Position numbers and translations under genes: made by a program. DNA of 64,000 bases from positions 6,076,001 to 6,140,000 of the forward strand of contig JAKSXM010000272.1 of the NCBI GenBank assembly GCA_022575985.1, in the 5' to 3' direction. This DNA comes from Anagrus nilaparvatae (lineage: Eukaryota > Arthropoda > Insecta > Hymenoptera > Mymaridae). Below the pieces are notes generated by a model. It was not told the DNA's origin and ran no database searches. It saw only the letters and a program-made list of their open reading frames with translations. How positions within the stretch are numbered: the first letter of the stretch is position 1; the number at the start of each line of letters is the position of its first letter. Below are positions 12,901 to 25,036 of this stretch, piece after piece.

Positions 12901-15228
12901 TAAACACATCGAAGCAATCTGGGTATCAAATTCTCCACGAATTAGACATCTTTAGAATCATTTCATTTTTTGACCGGACAAACTTATAAGGCACGATTTC
13001 ATCTATGTATTGCTTACATAGGATGATCGTGCCTAAAAAAACTTAATAGTTTAAATAATTAGTAAATTAATTTGGAAATTAAGAGATTTAAAAAGTTAAA
13101 TACAAACTTGTATAATTTAATAAATTAAATAAAGAATAATGAAGTAATTTAAAAAAGAAATCTTTTAAATAGAGCATAAATTAATCAGATAGTCTTAAAC
13201 TTGTCTTTTTAAAAATGACTCTTCTTCGCACCGATGAATATAAAATATCAATTGACTTTGAGGGTAAATTCACCCTAAATAAAAAAAAAAAATAAATACT
13301 TTGTAATTATTAAAAAAGCTTTTAAATGACTCATTATCAATTATACTGAAAAAATAATCATTATTTAAAATTTTTTTTAATTTTATCACTGAAAAAAATA
13401 CTCTTTTTTATTAAATTGCATAAATTGATTTAAAATTGATAAAAATTTTTTCATGTATCTTTTGTTGCAAAAATATTTATTTAATCCTTATTTTTTTTTA
13501 CTATAAGTTGTTTTAAATTTTCAGAGGTCCTTAAATGCTTTCAATTTTAAATAAATGAAAAAAATTAAACACACATTATTAAACTCTTAAATATTAACCC
13601 AATTCATCTTTTGGTTATTTAGGAGTGCATTTTACCCTCTTGAACCAAGTAAAGAAATGTATTAATTTTAAGTAATAATTAAGAATCCAAAAGTATTAAA
13701 TAACATAATATGAAAGCTGCAGCACGAAGCATAGATGAGTTAAAATACCAAACATTTGAGCAATTGCGTAATTTTAATCTAATATAAGATTAGATTGATT
13801 TTTACCATTTGTGAGTAAATTACTGGTCCCTGACCAACAAATAATGTTATTATAGAACTACCTTTTTTCCGTATTAAGAGTAAAGATCTTACGTTTTTTT
13901 AATCCGGGTTCTTAAAAGAAGCAATTATTTGATTGGCAATTAAAGAGACCAGTTCAATAGAAAATTATTGTTGAAATTGTTTAAATTTGTATTTAATTAA
14001 ATTAAACTTTTACCTAATAAAAAATAAAAAGGAAAAACAAATGAGCTTGTAAAATTTTTACATAGTGAAAAAAAATCGTTTTATGTAATTTATAAAAAAA
14101 AATAAAAGGGGTTGAAAAAAAAATTTTTGCGAGTATTTAAGGGGACTCTGAATCCTTTTATGAATAGGTAGGTATTCTTGTAAGATTTTTTTTCAACTCA
14201 TAGATAGTTTATTCATTTTTTTTTCAAGTCGTTTGCTTTGGTTAATTACAGAATTCAAATTAAGTCGAAAAATAGTAAAGTTAGTTTGCCTGTGTTAAAA
14301 TTTTTTTTCTTTTAAAATTATATCTACCCCATTTTTTTTCCTTTTTTCATTTGTTTATGTTAACTCAGTTATATAAGAGGCTAAACTTATATATCTTAAT
14401 ACGTATATAAAGCATATAAAATGTATATTTCTATTTAGGTATTTACCTACTCGTGGTTTTTTAATTACCTGCTATACGAGATTATGACATAAATATAATA
14501 AAAAGACGTAGAAAGAAAGTTTTTTTTCTGGTCATTTTTTTAAAATAAAAAAGAAAGAAGAAGAAAGTTGTAAAAAAAAATTAATTATACAAAGTTTCTC
14601 TAATGTATTTGATAAAATTCACAAAAATTTACAATGGTTTTTATGCAAGAAAAGATTTTTTTTTTGTTTAAAAAATAAAGTAATAAAATATGAATAATTT
14701 ACAATATTATTAAAAAAAGGTAACATAATATAATATTACGTAACAAGAATACATAAAAAATAATTTTTTTTTTTGCGAATGAGATTTATTAAAAATATGA
14801 TATATTATATATTATGTGTTTGTACTTAGACTAAATATGAAATGAGATAATTCTATATTATAAAAATGTAATTTATTTTTAATCCACCAACGGTGTAAGC
14901 TTTTTTATACCTAAGATATAATATTAAATTTGATTCTCATATTAACGTTATATTTCTTGTTTTATGAGATATATGAGAATTTCATTTTTATCTTTTTAAT
15001 TTTAGACAATGTAAATTTTAGAGATTTTATCAAAAGGAGAAATTTGCGAAAACAGCCTGGATGCATGATTTTTCGTGTATTTAAGGTAGCTGCTTAACAT
15101 GTGACATGGAATGAAGCCTAAAGTATTAAATTACTGCCTGAAGTAGTAGAAAAATAATAAAATTTAATAAATCAATGCTGTAAATAATTTCTCAAGTATC
15201 TTCTGGATATAACTAAAAAACTAAAGTT
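9961..15228. other. AT-rich sequence without a supported gene
   Basis: Several kilobases are dominated by A/T runs. The only structure I can support is a hairpin at 12989-13034. No open frame here exceeds 60 codons apart from a low-complexity frame ending at 10171. Confidence 0.6.
12989..13034. repeat. Imperfect hairpin with 20-bp arms
   Basis: AGGCACGAT...ATCTATGTA is followed after about five bases by its near-complement TACATAGGATGATCGTGCCT. There are a few mismatches in the middle of the stem. It could be a tiny MITE remnant or a structured transcript; nothing distinguishes these. Confidence 0.5.
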
Positions 15229-15540
15229 ATGTGTAGATCTAGAGGAATCGTATTATATTTAAAATCTATACTTTCTAATAGAGTATTGTCAGCCATCAAA
15301 GTCATTGATGCAAATAAAATACCGAGGTACCTTATCTGTAAAGTTTCTTTTTCAAATACTCGGGTAATATTCGCAGTAGTTTACATACCTCTTGAGAATT
15401 TGCTTTTGTATTACATTGAGTTTCTTGAGATAATAGCAATCCTTTATACCCTTTCCAATTCGTAAACTAGACTAGCTGTAATTTTAGATCTGAGTTTTTA
15501 TGTTTCTCCCCCTCAAGAAAATGGTCATAGATCCCACTTC
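15229..15540 (+). pseudogene. Non-LTR retrotransposon endonuclease fragment, copy 1
   Basis: The frame reads RGIVLYLKSILSNRVLSAIK, then NKIPRYLICKVSFSNTRVIF and AVVYIPLE. These are the central strands of the apurinic-type endonuclease domain of jockey-like elements: G-IALYIR, then YLICEV, then AVVYRPP. It aligns with the middle of the better preserved copy at 15876-16384 (LSAIEGTGENKFPE). The N-terminal catalytic glutamate region is missing, and the sequence after 15465 decays into frameshifts. It lies about 330 bp upstream of copy 2 in the same orientation. Confidence 0.7.
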
Positions 15541-15568
15541 ACCTATATCTTAACCAATAATAAATTCC

Positions 15569-16384
15569 ATGTCATATACTTCTTATATTACTATCTCACG
15601 CTCTTCTTTAAGTCCCACTTCCACCCCCAACATTACTACTCTTCCACCAGCCCTTATTGAGTCATCCTTCTGCCCTCCTTTACTTTCTCCCGCTTCCCAA
15701 ATTGATTTTCTCAAATATAGCCTCAAACATAGCCTCAGGGCTAGTAATTACCCGGAATTAACCTTACTGACACTACAGCCATGCCCGTCCCAACAACAAA
15801 CCATCGTATTCCCAAATCATTTTATTTTCTTAAAGTATGCCATTCCATGCCAGTTCCAACTAAAAGTCCAAAAGATTGGACTTCTGCAGAGCTGAACTTC
15901 TTCCCTTCTCATTTAATACCATAGCCGTCTCTGAAACCTGCTTCCATTCAGCTTTCACAAATGCTATAACAGAAATCCAAGGATATTCTCTAGTTAGAAA
16001 CTCGGTTAGAAACGACAGGCAAGGCAGGAGTTTTAAAGGGATCGCTTTATACATAACAACAAATCTTAACTATAAAATCCTGTCAGCTATCGAAGGCACC
16101 GGTGAAAACAAATTTCCAGAGACCTAATCTACGGATTCTCTTTCTTAAATACTCAGGTTATGGTTGTATTAGCCTACATACCTCCAGATCACCCCCTCTC
16201 ATACAGTGCTGATTTTCTTGAAAAATATTTTCACTTTAACAATAAATTATATATGTAAATTCTTGGGGATTACAATGTAAATATGTCCTACTTTAACCAC
16301 CAATCAATTATTCTTTATGAGTATATAATTGATAATAAATTATACCTTATAAACGTAAACGTATCCAATCTCACCAATCATGAA
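15569..16384 (+). pseudogene. Non-LTR retrotransposon ORF fragment: Ser/Pro-rich region and endonuclease, copy 2
   Basis: The first part (15569-15895) is an open frame rich in serine, proline and threonine with no domain I recognise. From 15876 a second frame reads FNTIAVSETCFHSAFTNAIT, then EIQGYSLVRN and GIALYITTNLNYKILSAIEG. This is the endonuclease: AVSET contains the metal-binding glutamate (the next residue, usually W, is C here). A downstream segment in other frames retains ILGDYNVN, the GDFN box. The coding sequence is broken by stops after 16127 and around 16255, and stops abruptly near 16384 where a different, minus-strand element begins. It is a jockey-clade element, dead, with no reverse transcriptase attached. 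Confidence 0.75.
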
Positions 16385-16386
16385 TT

Positions 16387-18130
16387 TTAATCTAGAGCAG
16401 TTTTATAATAAAAAATTAATTTTATATTAGTTTTATGAGAGCTTTTTAAATTTTGTGGAGAATCAGATAAATCTTCGTAACAAACCCATCCTGGACATAC
16501 ATATCTAATTGATGTGTAGTGTCTAATATCTCTAGAATTTAACATTTTCTCAGGCCCACCGTAGTCTATCAATCGAATCAGTAAAAATTTATTTTCAGGG
16601 TGGTCAAAAAATAAGCCACTTTTGGTAAATACTTGACACGCTAGGATGATATGGGAATTTGGGCCTATGGACTGGCTGGAGTTACCGATTGACACGACGC
16701 TACATAAGCCCCAGACCACCATTTTGGTCCTTTAGTGTTGATAACTCTAGGTGGGATTAAACAGCCTTCTTGTAATTTTCGTTAACTGCGCATAAGAGCA
16801 TACAAATGTTCACCCATTGACCAATGCTGAGGTTTGCACACGTTATACCTGTGCGTTACTGAACCGTTGGCTCTTGACTGGGGTCTCAATGGCTCCACAT
16901 GTTGACATGTTGACAGTTTTGTTTTATTCCTTGGGACGCCAGTTGGGATGACTCTTCGCTGATTAACGTCGAACTGTGAGGCGTGTGCAGACATCTGCGA
17001 ACAGGGCACACAAACACCCTCTCCTTCGGATGTCTTGAATGGCAGCTTTAATAATCTATTTAACCATTTTTCGAGTGTAACAATCGCCTGTATCTCCGTG
17101 ACATCAACTAAAACAGCGAATTGTCCCAACACGCAGTTTATGACTGCAGTATGCAAAAGCAATGATTTTTGCACCTTGATTTTTTGTTGATGATTTTTTT
17201 CTATTTTTTTGCGAAATTCCTGAACTGGAATCTACCATCAACGATGTTTGATCACAAAAATGGTTCCAAATTCGTACCTTATGTTCGAAATAAATGTACG
17301 CAAAAAATGGATTATAACCGATTTCATGTATAATATTTTTCCCAATTGAACTATATTCTAATCTAAAAATTGCACAAATAGGATCATTGTCTAAATATTG
17401 CATATAAATAAATAAATAAATATTGATTTTTCCGTTTCTCATGTCTGATGTTATACAAGGTTTGGATGTTAGGTAATTTTGATAGTTCTGGTTCTCCTAC
17501 TTGCTAATGCATACGTATTTTTTTAGCTATATACACATCTGTCGAAGCTTTTTCTAAATGATTACCAATAATTTTTCATTTTTCATTTTTTAGGCCTCTG
17601 CCTTGACGTTTACCACAAGTTAAAAAATTTCCTTCGTTTAGAAACTTACAATGAACTTTTCTGTGAATTCATGTGAATTATCAATTTCACCACGAACTTC
17701 AGCTTCGCATTTACCTTTGAAATTTCCTCCAAGTTTAGATGAATAAATAGTGTTCGTCAAAATGAATAGCGTGCGATCTATTTGTATCAAATATTTTCTC
17801 TCCAAACCTCAGGTTTGAGAATATATTTTTTCCTTCGGTATCTTTTACTTCCATGAATAATTTAAGATTTTTTTTTTCATTTGAATTCATTTTTCGTTAA
17901 AGAAAAAAAATTTTTCAGGACATGTCGTGACACTTGCATTGCTATCATTTATCGATGACTCGTAAATACTCAATGCATTGTTATCTCCAAATAATGCGTT
18001 ACGGAATCCGTAATTATTGGTAACAACATAATCATGAATAGTTTTAGGTTTAATATTGAATAATTCTGATAGCTCACTCCACACTTTATTGGTCTTGGAC
18101 ACAATTTTTTCGAATCGCCAATAATCTCAT
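16387..18130 (-). pseudogene. Decayed transposase-like gene with ubiquitin-protease-like tail
   Basis: Reading leftward from 18102, the N-terminal piece is KTNKVWSELSELFNIKPKT. Next (17104-17442) comes a segment with EIGYNPFFAYIYFEHKVRIW and LMVDSSSGI, which looks like the P-F...Q...W and (I/V)D-x-(T/S)G strand holding the first acidic residue of a MULE-like DDE transposase. After a frameshift, 16782-17174 continues with VINCVLGQFAVL and AIVTLEKWLNRLLKLP, as in the same family. Finally 16387-16722 has LIDYGGPEKML, then RHYTSIRYVCPGWVCYEDLS, resembling the His box of UCH/USP peptidases (HYTxxxR...W-x-x-x-DDL). The parts are in the right order on one strand but in three or four frames. The USP Cys box and the other DDE acids are not visible. 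The family assignment rests on remembered motif patterns; chance resemblance of single pieces is possible, but their order argues for one gene. Confidence 0.5.
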
Positions 18131-18517
18131 CTTTTTTTGATATTATTTCTAATATATATTAGTTTTTTTTTGCGCGCCACGAACACAAGAGTTAATCATC
18201 TTGATAAAATTAAAAAAATATATATATTATAGGAAATTGTATAATTATAATTAAAAATTAATAAAAATTTTAAATAAAATAAATAATATAAATAAATAAT
18301 ATATCAACAAACAACGCCAACGTGGTCGAGTTAATTTTCCGAACTGCAAAAACTTAATATTTATTTTGGTTTTCTGATTTATAATAATTCTGATTATTTT
18401 ATAAAAAAATAATATTTTTACTATTTATATATTAAATATTAAATCGCGCGCGCATCCTATTTCTCTCTGAATTTCACTTATTGCATTTAAGGTATACTGG
18501 CGCTGCCCTGCTCTGAT

Positions 18518-18706
18518 GAAAACGAGGGGCTACCGTCTTGGAAATCACGAATTTGATTTGAAAAAATTTTTTTTGATTTTTTTCTGATTTTGGCTTGTTT
18601 GTACCTCAATCATGAATCGTTACTAGTTGAAATGGTTTATTTCCGTCTTTTAGCGATTTTTTTTGATTTGTTTTGATTTTTCGTGATTTTTTCGTGACAC
18701 TTTCGT
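18518..18706. repeat. Direct partial copy of the adjacent foldback arm
   Basis: From GAGGGGCTACCGTCTTGGA onward this stretch matches 18980-19150 almost base for base in the same orientation, ending in GTGACACTTTC repeated twice. It sits directly against the outer left end of the foldback, so it is either the remnant of an earlier insertion or a local duplication. Confidence 0.75.
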
Positions 18707-20474
18707 GACACTTTCACTCAAATAAAAAAAATATTATTGCTTAATTTACTGCTTCTTAACTGCATTTTTTCTGCGCAAAGAAAAATTTTTTAGCTCTTTA
18801 AATTTTCCGGAAAATTCGTTGTCCGCTAACTAAAGTTTTAATTAGCGGGCACTATTTTTATACACGACTTAGAAAATTATTCTTGCGGCACAATTTTCTC
18901 CTTTTTAACTGCTTATTTTTTGCTATAAAAAATATTTTTTTGCTCACTTATAAAGGCAGCATATTTGACATTTTCATCCGAGGGGCTACCGTCTTGGAAA
19001 TCACAAATTTGATTTAAAAAAATTTTTTTTGATTTTTTTCTGATTTTGGCTTGTTTGTACCTCAATCATGAATCGTTACTAGTTGAAATGGTTTATTTCC
19101 GTCTTTAAGCGATTTTTTTTGATTTTTCGTGATTTTTTGTGATTTTTTGTGATTTCTCGTGATTTCTCGTGATTTTTGGCGTTTTTTAACCTTATAACTC
19201 ACCCTAGACCTCAAAAATCTAATTTTTAATATTCAATATAATATTTAGCGGTTTTTACAAAAAAAAATTATGTTATTGAAATTATAAACGTTCAGCGAAC
19301 AATACCTAACCTAAACTGTTTTAAAAAAGTGGATTTATCTGGATAATAATTTTTCCGGTGGTTTTTCCCAAGGAATACTAAACGCAAATGAATCTTTGAT
19401 AAAAAAGGCATAATTAATAAAAGATTTTACATGGTTTAAAGCACCGGAAGTATAAAAAAGTAAAGAAAGAAATTTTTCCTCTTTAAGCTTTTTATGTTAT
19501 TTTTTACTTTTGATTCAGTTTTCCCAAGTAAAATCTTCATATTTATGTTAAATATTTAATTTTTTATTATTTGTGATATTTTTTTAAAAATATAAAACAC
19601 CGGAAAATATTTAAAAGAAGAAAAATGCTAGAAATTTGTAGGTTAAGGGATGCGTTTTTTTTTCATTTTAGTCTTTAATCTATTTTTTCAGTAAATACAG
19701 ATTACTTACAAGGAATAATTAATTAAATGGAAGATTTAGAGTTTAACATTAAATTTTATTGCCTAGGAACGATAACCTTCTATAGTACACAACTTCCAGT
19801 GAAATCGCGGTTTAGGGTGTTTAGTTAAACATTATTATCCAGATAAATCCACTTTTTTAAAACAGTTTAGGTTAGGTATTGTTCGCTGAACGTTTATAAT
19901 TTCAATAACATAATTTTTTTTTGTAAAAACCGCTAAATATTATATTGAATATTAAAAATTAGATTTTTGAGGTCTAGGGTGAGTTATAAGGTTAAAAAAC
20001 GCCAAAAATCACGAGAAATCACGAGAAATCACAAAAAATCACAAAAAATCACGAAAAATCAAAAAAAATCGCTTAAAGACGGAAATAAACCATTTCAACT
20101 AGTAACGATTCATGATTGAGGTACAAACAAGCCAAAATCAGAAAAAAATCAAAAAAAATTTTTTTAAATCAAATTTGTGATTTCCAAGACGGTAGCCCTT
20201 CGGATGAAAATGTCAAATATGCTGCCTTTATAAGTGAGCAAAAAAATATTTTTTATAGCAAAAAATAAGCAGTTAAAAAGCAGAAAATTGTGCCGCAAGA
20301 ATAATTTTCTAAGTCGTGTGTAAAAATAGTGCCCGCTAATTAAAACTTTAGTTAGCGGACAACGAATTTTCCGGAAAATTTAAAGAGCTAAAAAATTTTT
20401 CTTTGCGCAGAAAAAATGCAGTTAAGAAGCAGTAAATTAAGCAATAATATTTTTTTTATTTGAGTGAAAGTGTC
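18707..20474. mobile_element. 1.8 kb foldback element, family B
   Basis: Two arms of about 640 bp (18707-19350 and 19831-20474) are near-perfect inverted copies separated by a 480-bp spacer with no coding capacity. The outer end is GACACTTTCACTCAAATA and its complement. The arms contain a ten-base tandem array (19111-19180, complement at 20001-20070). The high arm identity implies a young element or gene conversion. No clear target duplication is seen because the left flank is itself a copy of arm sequence. Confidence 0.85.
19111..19180. repeat. Ten-base tandem array in the foldback arm
   Basis: Seven consecutive units follow the pattern GATTTTTTGT (variants GATTTTTCGT and GATTTCTCGT) in exact ten-base register. 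The mirror array in the other arm is at 20001-20070. A ten-base period places every unit on the same face of the helix. Confidence 0.85.
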
Positions 20475-23400
20475 CAGCCAACTAATAGTACGTCTTTTTC
20501 AACACTTTCTACAACTTGTTTCTTTCAAAATAAAATTTAATATAAACTTAAAAAAAAAAAAATAAAAACTTGTTATTTTTAACCATTTCAACTTGTTAAA
20601 TAATTTAAAAAAAAATTTTTTTGTGTGAAATTTTGAGGCAAATTATTATTTAAAAAATTTCAATAAGTAAAATATATTATTTTTTTCTAAATTAATTCAG
20701 CCTATTCAGAAAATAATTTTTTGCTATAAAAAAAAAAATAGTTTTTAGGTTACCAAAAAATCGATTTTTTAAATAATACTAATAATTTTATTGAATTTGA
20801 TCAATGAGTAATTAAAATTTTTAATTAAGTATCAATTTTATTTACTTAAGTTTTAAATTATAAAAATATCTTAATAAAGAAATTAAATTAAAATAATATA
20901 AGCGTTAAAAATTAATGAAAATACCAGCGTTAGTACTTGAAAAAATTAAAAAATAAATAAGAAAAAAAATGTGTAATTAGATAAAATGGAAAATCAAGTT
21001 AATTATGCAAAAAAGTTTGTAAGTTTTTCAAAACACAATCTTGTCAATTTTAATAAAAGTTAATACAGAATTTATCTCAGAATTTATTAAATTTTAAAAT
21101 ATAAACTTATGAATCTTAAATAATTTCTTAGATTTTCTTGAAGGTATATCCTTTAGTTTCATAACTTTTTCTATTTTAGTTGATATACAGAAGAGTATAC
21201 AAGCCTTACATTTACTCGAAAGTAAAGTTTGCCTTACTCGTTTAAAAATGCATTTTCTAAAACGATAAAAGTCCATTCAAAGGGGAATAAAATAAAGGTT
21301 TAAAGAAAAAGAAGAGGAAAGGAAAAAAAGGTAGGACTGAAGAAGCTGAAATTACAGGGGCCATTTTGTAATTATACAGCTAATAGGAACGTAATTTAGT
21401 GTCTCGAAGTCAGATAAAATAAGTGACTTTAGCTATATATAAATACCACAAGTCAAAATGTAATAAAATTTTATAAATGTATACGAGTAGTAGTCTTTTA
21501 CCTTGTGGAAAATTAAAATAATAAACGGCATCGTTAGGATTCATCATCTGATTTTAATTTCCATTTCAAAATGATTGCGCATTATCTTCGCTAGAAACCA
21601 TAAAACTGTTTCTAGATTTATATTACCGCCAAAGGCATAAAAAAGGAAAAATCTTAAATAACTTTTTTTTTCAAGCATCATTTGTCAATTTCATTTTTAT
21701 TTTTCTTTCTTAATTTTTTTTTTTTTTTTATTAAGTACTATAATCCATAGATTTAATACGGTAATATAATTTTTTTTTTCAAATTTACAAGGCATTGGAT
21801 TTGGTTTAATTGTTCGATAAAACAAGTTATATTCATAAAAAAATTTTAAAGTATGAAAAAAATTTTTTTTTATTAGGTGTGTTTGGGTATAAAAGCTGTA
21901 ATATACAGAGAACTTAAATAAGTTTTATGTTTTTCTTTTTAAAAAGTCACGTACAAAGGGTTTTCCAAAAGTTATAGAGTATTGAAAAAGTTGTTATTAC
22001 ATTTCGCACACACGCAATTTTTTTATTTTAAATTCAGTTCAATAAAATCAAAGTAATGTTTGATGCTTAGAAGTAGTATATTTTTGGCTTGACTTTTGAA
22101 AAATAGCATTTTTGTCTAACATAAAGATTTTTTTACTAAATTGGCTTGTAAGCGAAAGAAAAAAAATTTTTTTAAATATAAAATCTTATTTTTAGTTTGA
22201 ATAGTTGAAATAGTTGGACTTTATCTTGTAAGCTATCATGGATATAATTTTTAGTCTGAAAAAATTCACTTCGATATTCAAATTTTCAAGTATCTTCCAA
22301 ATTGTTAGAAATTTTCTGCTTTTATGGTATAAAGCTAAAATTTGAAGTCTACGCAGAAAAAACTTGTAACTTTTTTTTGCCATAGTCGTTTGCTGGTACT
22401 TTAGTCTATCTATCATGATTTCCTTTAATTTAGAATAATCTTTGCTATTGTGTACAAATGAATAAAATTATAATGTAAAGGGAATTTGATGAATAGGTAA
22501 TTCTTAGATACAAAGGATATACAAGATAAGAAAGTTTCCAACAATAATAACATCTTTTCTATACCGAAAATCCTTATCTAAGACAACATAAATCTACTTA
22601 TTATATAAACGACGTCTTATATATGAATATAGTTTTTGATATAAGACATTAAATCCAATAAATAATAATGAAACAATGGACACTGTCCAAAACAGCCTGA
22701 ATCTTAACTCTTAAGTAAAACTTTCAACAAGTCTACTACCACCACTCGTTCGTAATATTATAGCAGGTAATTATAACATTTGTTTCTAACAAATTACCAT
22801 GATAATACAAGTCTTTCTTGACACACTTAAATTATTGCCAACTATTCATTATAATTGAAATTAAAAATTTTTAAGAATAAACTTTTGGAAAAAAAAGCGA
22901 ATTTCAATAATTAAATATTTAACAAGTTTTCGCATCTAAATTATAATTTGTATAAGCTCTCAAAAGTTTGACAATAAAATTTATTACTAAGTCAAGTAGT
23001 TTATTTTATATAAAAGACAGTAAAAACTCGTGAAATTATTATTAGACATGTAACTGTATAAACTTAAGAAAACAATATATTTATATATTCTATTCATTTT
23101 CTTTATACTTTTTAGTCTTATTAAACTTTAGTTATGAATGTCCATTAAAACTATGTAAAGGAAATGCATTAGCCACACCATCGTCGTCAAAAAAGATTTC
23201 TTAAAATATAGTTTTATTCCCCAAGAAACCCACTTACATCATTTTCTTATTATCTTCAAAAATTAACAACTTTCGAAATTTTTTAACTTTTAAACTTCAC
23301 ATATTTTAATAATATCATAAAAAATTTATACAAACTTTCTTTTTAAATATTTATAGCTTTTTATTACATATAATAACTTTTTTTCATTTATAATTTTTGT

Positions 23401-24276
23401 TTGTCATAAATAATTAAAATTAACTTATGAATAAAAATTTTTAATAAGAATCAAATAATTTTTTCAAAAGCTTAAGTTTCATAAATTTAATTTTTGATTT
23501 TTAGCAGATATCCGATTTTAGGGTTCACGAGTCTAAATAGGCTAATATATTTTTTAATATTTCTCATCTGGCTCTATTTGAGATAAAATAACCTATAAGT
23601 AGAGTTTACAAACTGAAGCTTCCTTGGCTACAAGATGGTGCCATTTATTTTTAACATTTCTTTTCATTTTATTGTAAAATGCAAAAAATAAAAAAATTTT
23701 TTTTTAATTTTAATCGAATTTTAATGCATGATATTGTATATTTTTGGAAAGAAAAGCATTTTTAGTTATTTTCCTACATATTTTTATTATAATTTCTGGA
23801 TAATAAAAAAACTCAGCTATGAAAGGGTTAAAAAAAATAAGTCAAAAGCAGAAATTAATTTAATGGTAATTTTTGGTCCAAAATGATCAATTTTTGAATG
23901 GTTGCCAAAATTGCAATTTTTTATGAAAAAGATTTTATAGGTCTCAAACATTTTGTATGAGTATCAAGTTTCCAAAAATTCTTTACTCGTCTCATTAAAT
24001 ATGAGTTTTTTTAAAAAATCATAAAATTGGGACTGTGAATTTAAATTATCATGTCTAGTTAACAAATAATTGGATAGGGTAGAGTAAAAAATTTTTGGAA
24101 ACTTGAAGTTTGTGGAAATTTTTTGAGGCAAATGAAACCCATTTTTTTCAAAAATTACAAATTTGGCGGCAATTTAAAAATTGGTAATTTTTAGAAAAAA
24201 ATGAACATTTGGTTAATTGGCTATAGAAATGAGAGAATTAGTGAATAAAAATTGCGGTATACGAAAGGTTACCACC
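20475..24276. other. AT-rich sequence; one weak inverted repeat
   Basis: No supported gene. At about 23864-24200 there is a diverged inverted repeat: CAAGTTTCCAAAAATT occurs near 23970, and its complement AATTTTTGGAAACTTG near 24090, with further loose matches outward. It may be an old MITE. The ORFs at 21094-21276 and 22192-22416 (minus) match nothing. Confidence 0.45.
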
Positions 24277-24279
24277 TTA

Positions 24280-24437
24280 GGCTGGTTCCATAAGCCTCCG
24301 TAAACGCAAAAACTAAACCGCAACGCAATGCGCACAACTCAACATGCATGCGCACAAACGAAAATAGTGTTGTGCGCATTGCATTGTGGCTTCGTTTTTG
24401 CGTTTACGGTAGTTTACGGAGGTTTATGGAACCAGCC
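24280..24437. mobile_element. PIF/Harbinger-like MITE, first of three
   Basis: The 158-bp element starts GGCTGGTTCCATAAGCCTCC and ends with the complement GGTTTATGGAACCAGCC. It is bounded by TTA at 24277-24279 and 24438-24440. TIRs beginning with GG and a TTA duplication are the hallmark of PIF/Harbinger MITEs. The interior is CpG-rich, unlike the surroundings (CGCAACGCAATGCGCACAAC), and self-complementary throughout. Confidence 0.8.
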
Positions 24438-24440
24438 TTA

Positions 24441-24618
24441 GGTTCCATCTACAGAAGCCGTAAAAGGGGGTCGCAACCGCAAGCGTGAACGCTACGCAAT
24501 ACGCAGAAACAAATTTTGTCTTCTGCGCAACTCCAAATACACAAAATCTTCTTCTGCGCATTGCGTTGCGCTCACGCTTGCGGTGCGCCTCGGAATTACG
24601 GTTTCTGTAGATGGGGCC
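24441..24618. mobile_element. PIF/Harbinger-like MITE, second of three
   Basis: The 178-bp element starts GGTTCCATCTACAGAAGCCG and ends TTCTGTAGATGGGGCC, with TTA on each side (24438-24440 and 24619-24621). It shares the subterminal motif CGCAACCGCAAGCGTGAACG with its neighbours' CGCAA repeats. The TTA at its left is also the right TTA of the first element. Confidence 0.8.
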
Positions 24619-24621
24619 TTA

Positions 24622-24770
24622 GGGTGGTTCTACAAACGCCGTTAATGGGGTTCGCAACCACAAGCGTTGCCGCAATGCAATGCGTAGAGGAAAAATATCG
24701 TGTTGTGCGTATTGAGTAGAGGCTGCACTTGCGGTTGCGACCCAATTTTACAGCGTTTGTAGAAGCACCC
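24622..24770. mobile_element. PIF/Harbinger-like MITE, third of three
   Basis: The 149-bp element starts GGGTGGTTCTACAAACGCCG and ends GCGTTTGTAGAAGCACCC, with TTA at 24619-24621 and 24771-24773. Its arms resemble the first two but are distinct, so the three are different subfamilies rather than copies. An open frame across this array (24516-24719 plus) is a by-product. Confidence 0.8.
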
Positions 24771-24832
24771 TTACAACAAAAAAATGAGACAAACCAGAAG
24801 TATTTTGGATAACGTGTGAGGCTTTACCGACA

Positions 24833-25036
24833 TTAAAAATTACCAAAAAACCTATTTAATAACATTGAGCCCTGCGTTTCTAGGCCCAAAAAGCCCATTA
24901 GCATGAATGGAAGGTAGTCCGAATATTTTTTCAACTTAACATACTCATCATCCATAATCATTTGGTGTAATTTGGTGTTCCAAATGTATAGAACTCCCCT
25001 TGTAAGACAAGGGGAGTTCAAATGAAAATCTGACAA
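24833..25036 (-). pseudogene. Coding fragment of an unrecognised dispersed element, copy 2
   Basis: The minus-strand frame reads LNSPCLTRGVLYIWNTKLHQ, then MIMDDEYVKLKKYSDYLPFM and LMGFLGLETQG. It aligns in frame with 2239-2400, sharing LTRG, YIWNTKLH, MD, a KK pair, Y and a GLL/GFLGL-like hydrophobic stretch. Near its start the DNA forms a perfect hairpin (24991-25019). The family is unknown to me. The apparent methionine start is probably incidental. Confidence 0.5.
24991..25019. repeat. Perfect 12-bp hairpin
   Basis: GAACTCCCCTTG is followed by TAAGA and then CAAGGGGAGTTC, an exact 12-bp stem with a five-base loop. It lies inside the reading frame of the dispersed coding fragment. It may be an end of the mobile element that carried it. 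Confidence 0.8.

Noticed and set aside
24516..24719. Plus-strand frame with cysteine- and alanine-rich start
   Set aside because: It runs across two different MITEs, so it is a by-product of their CpG-rich sequence.
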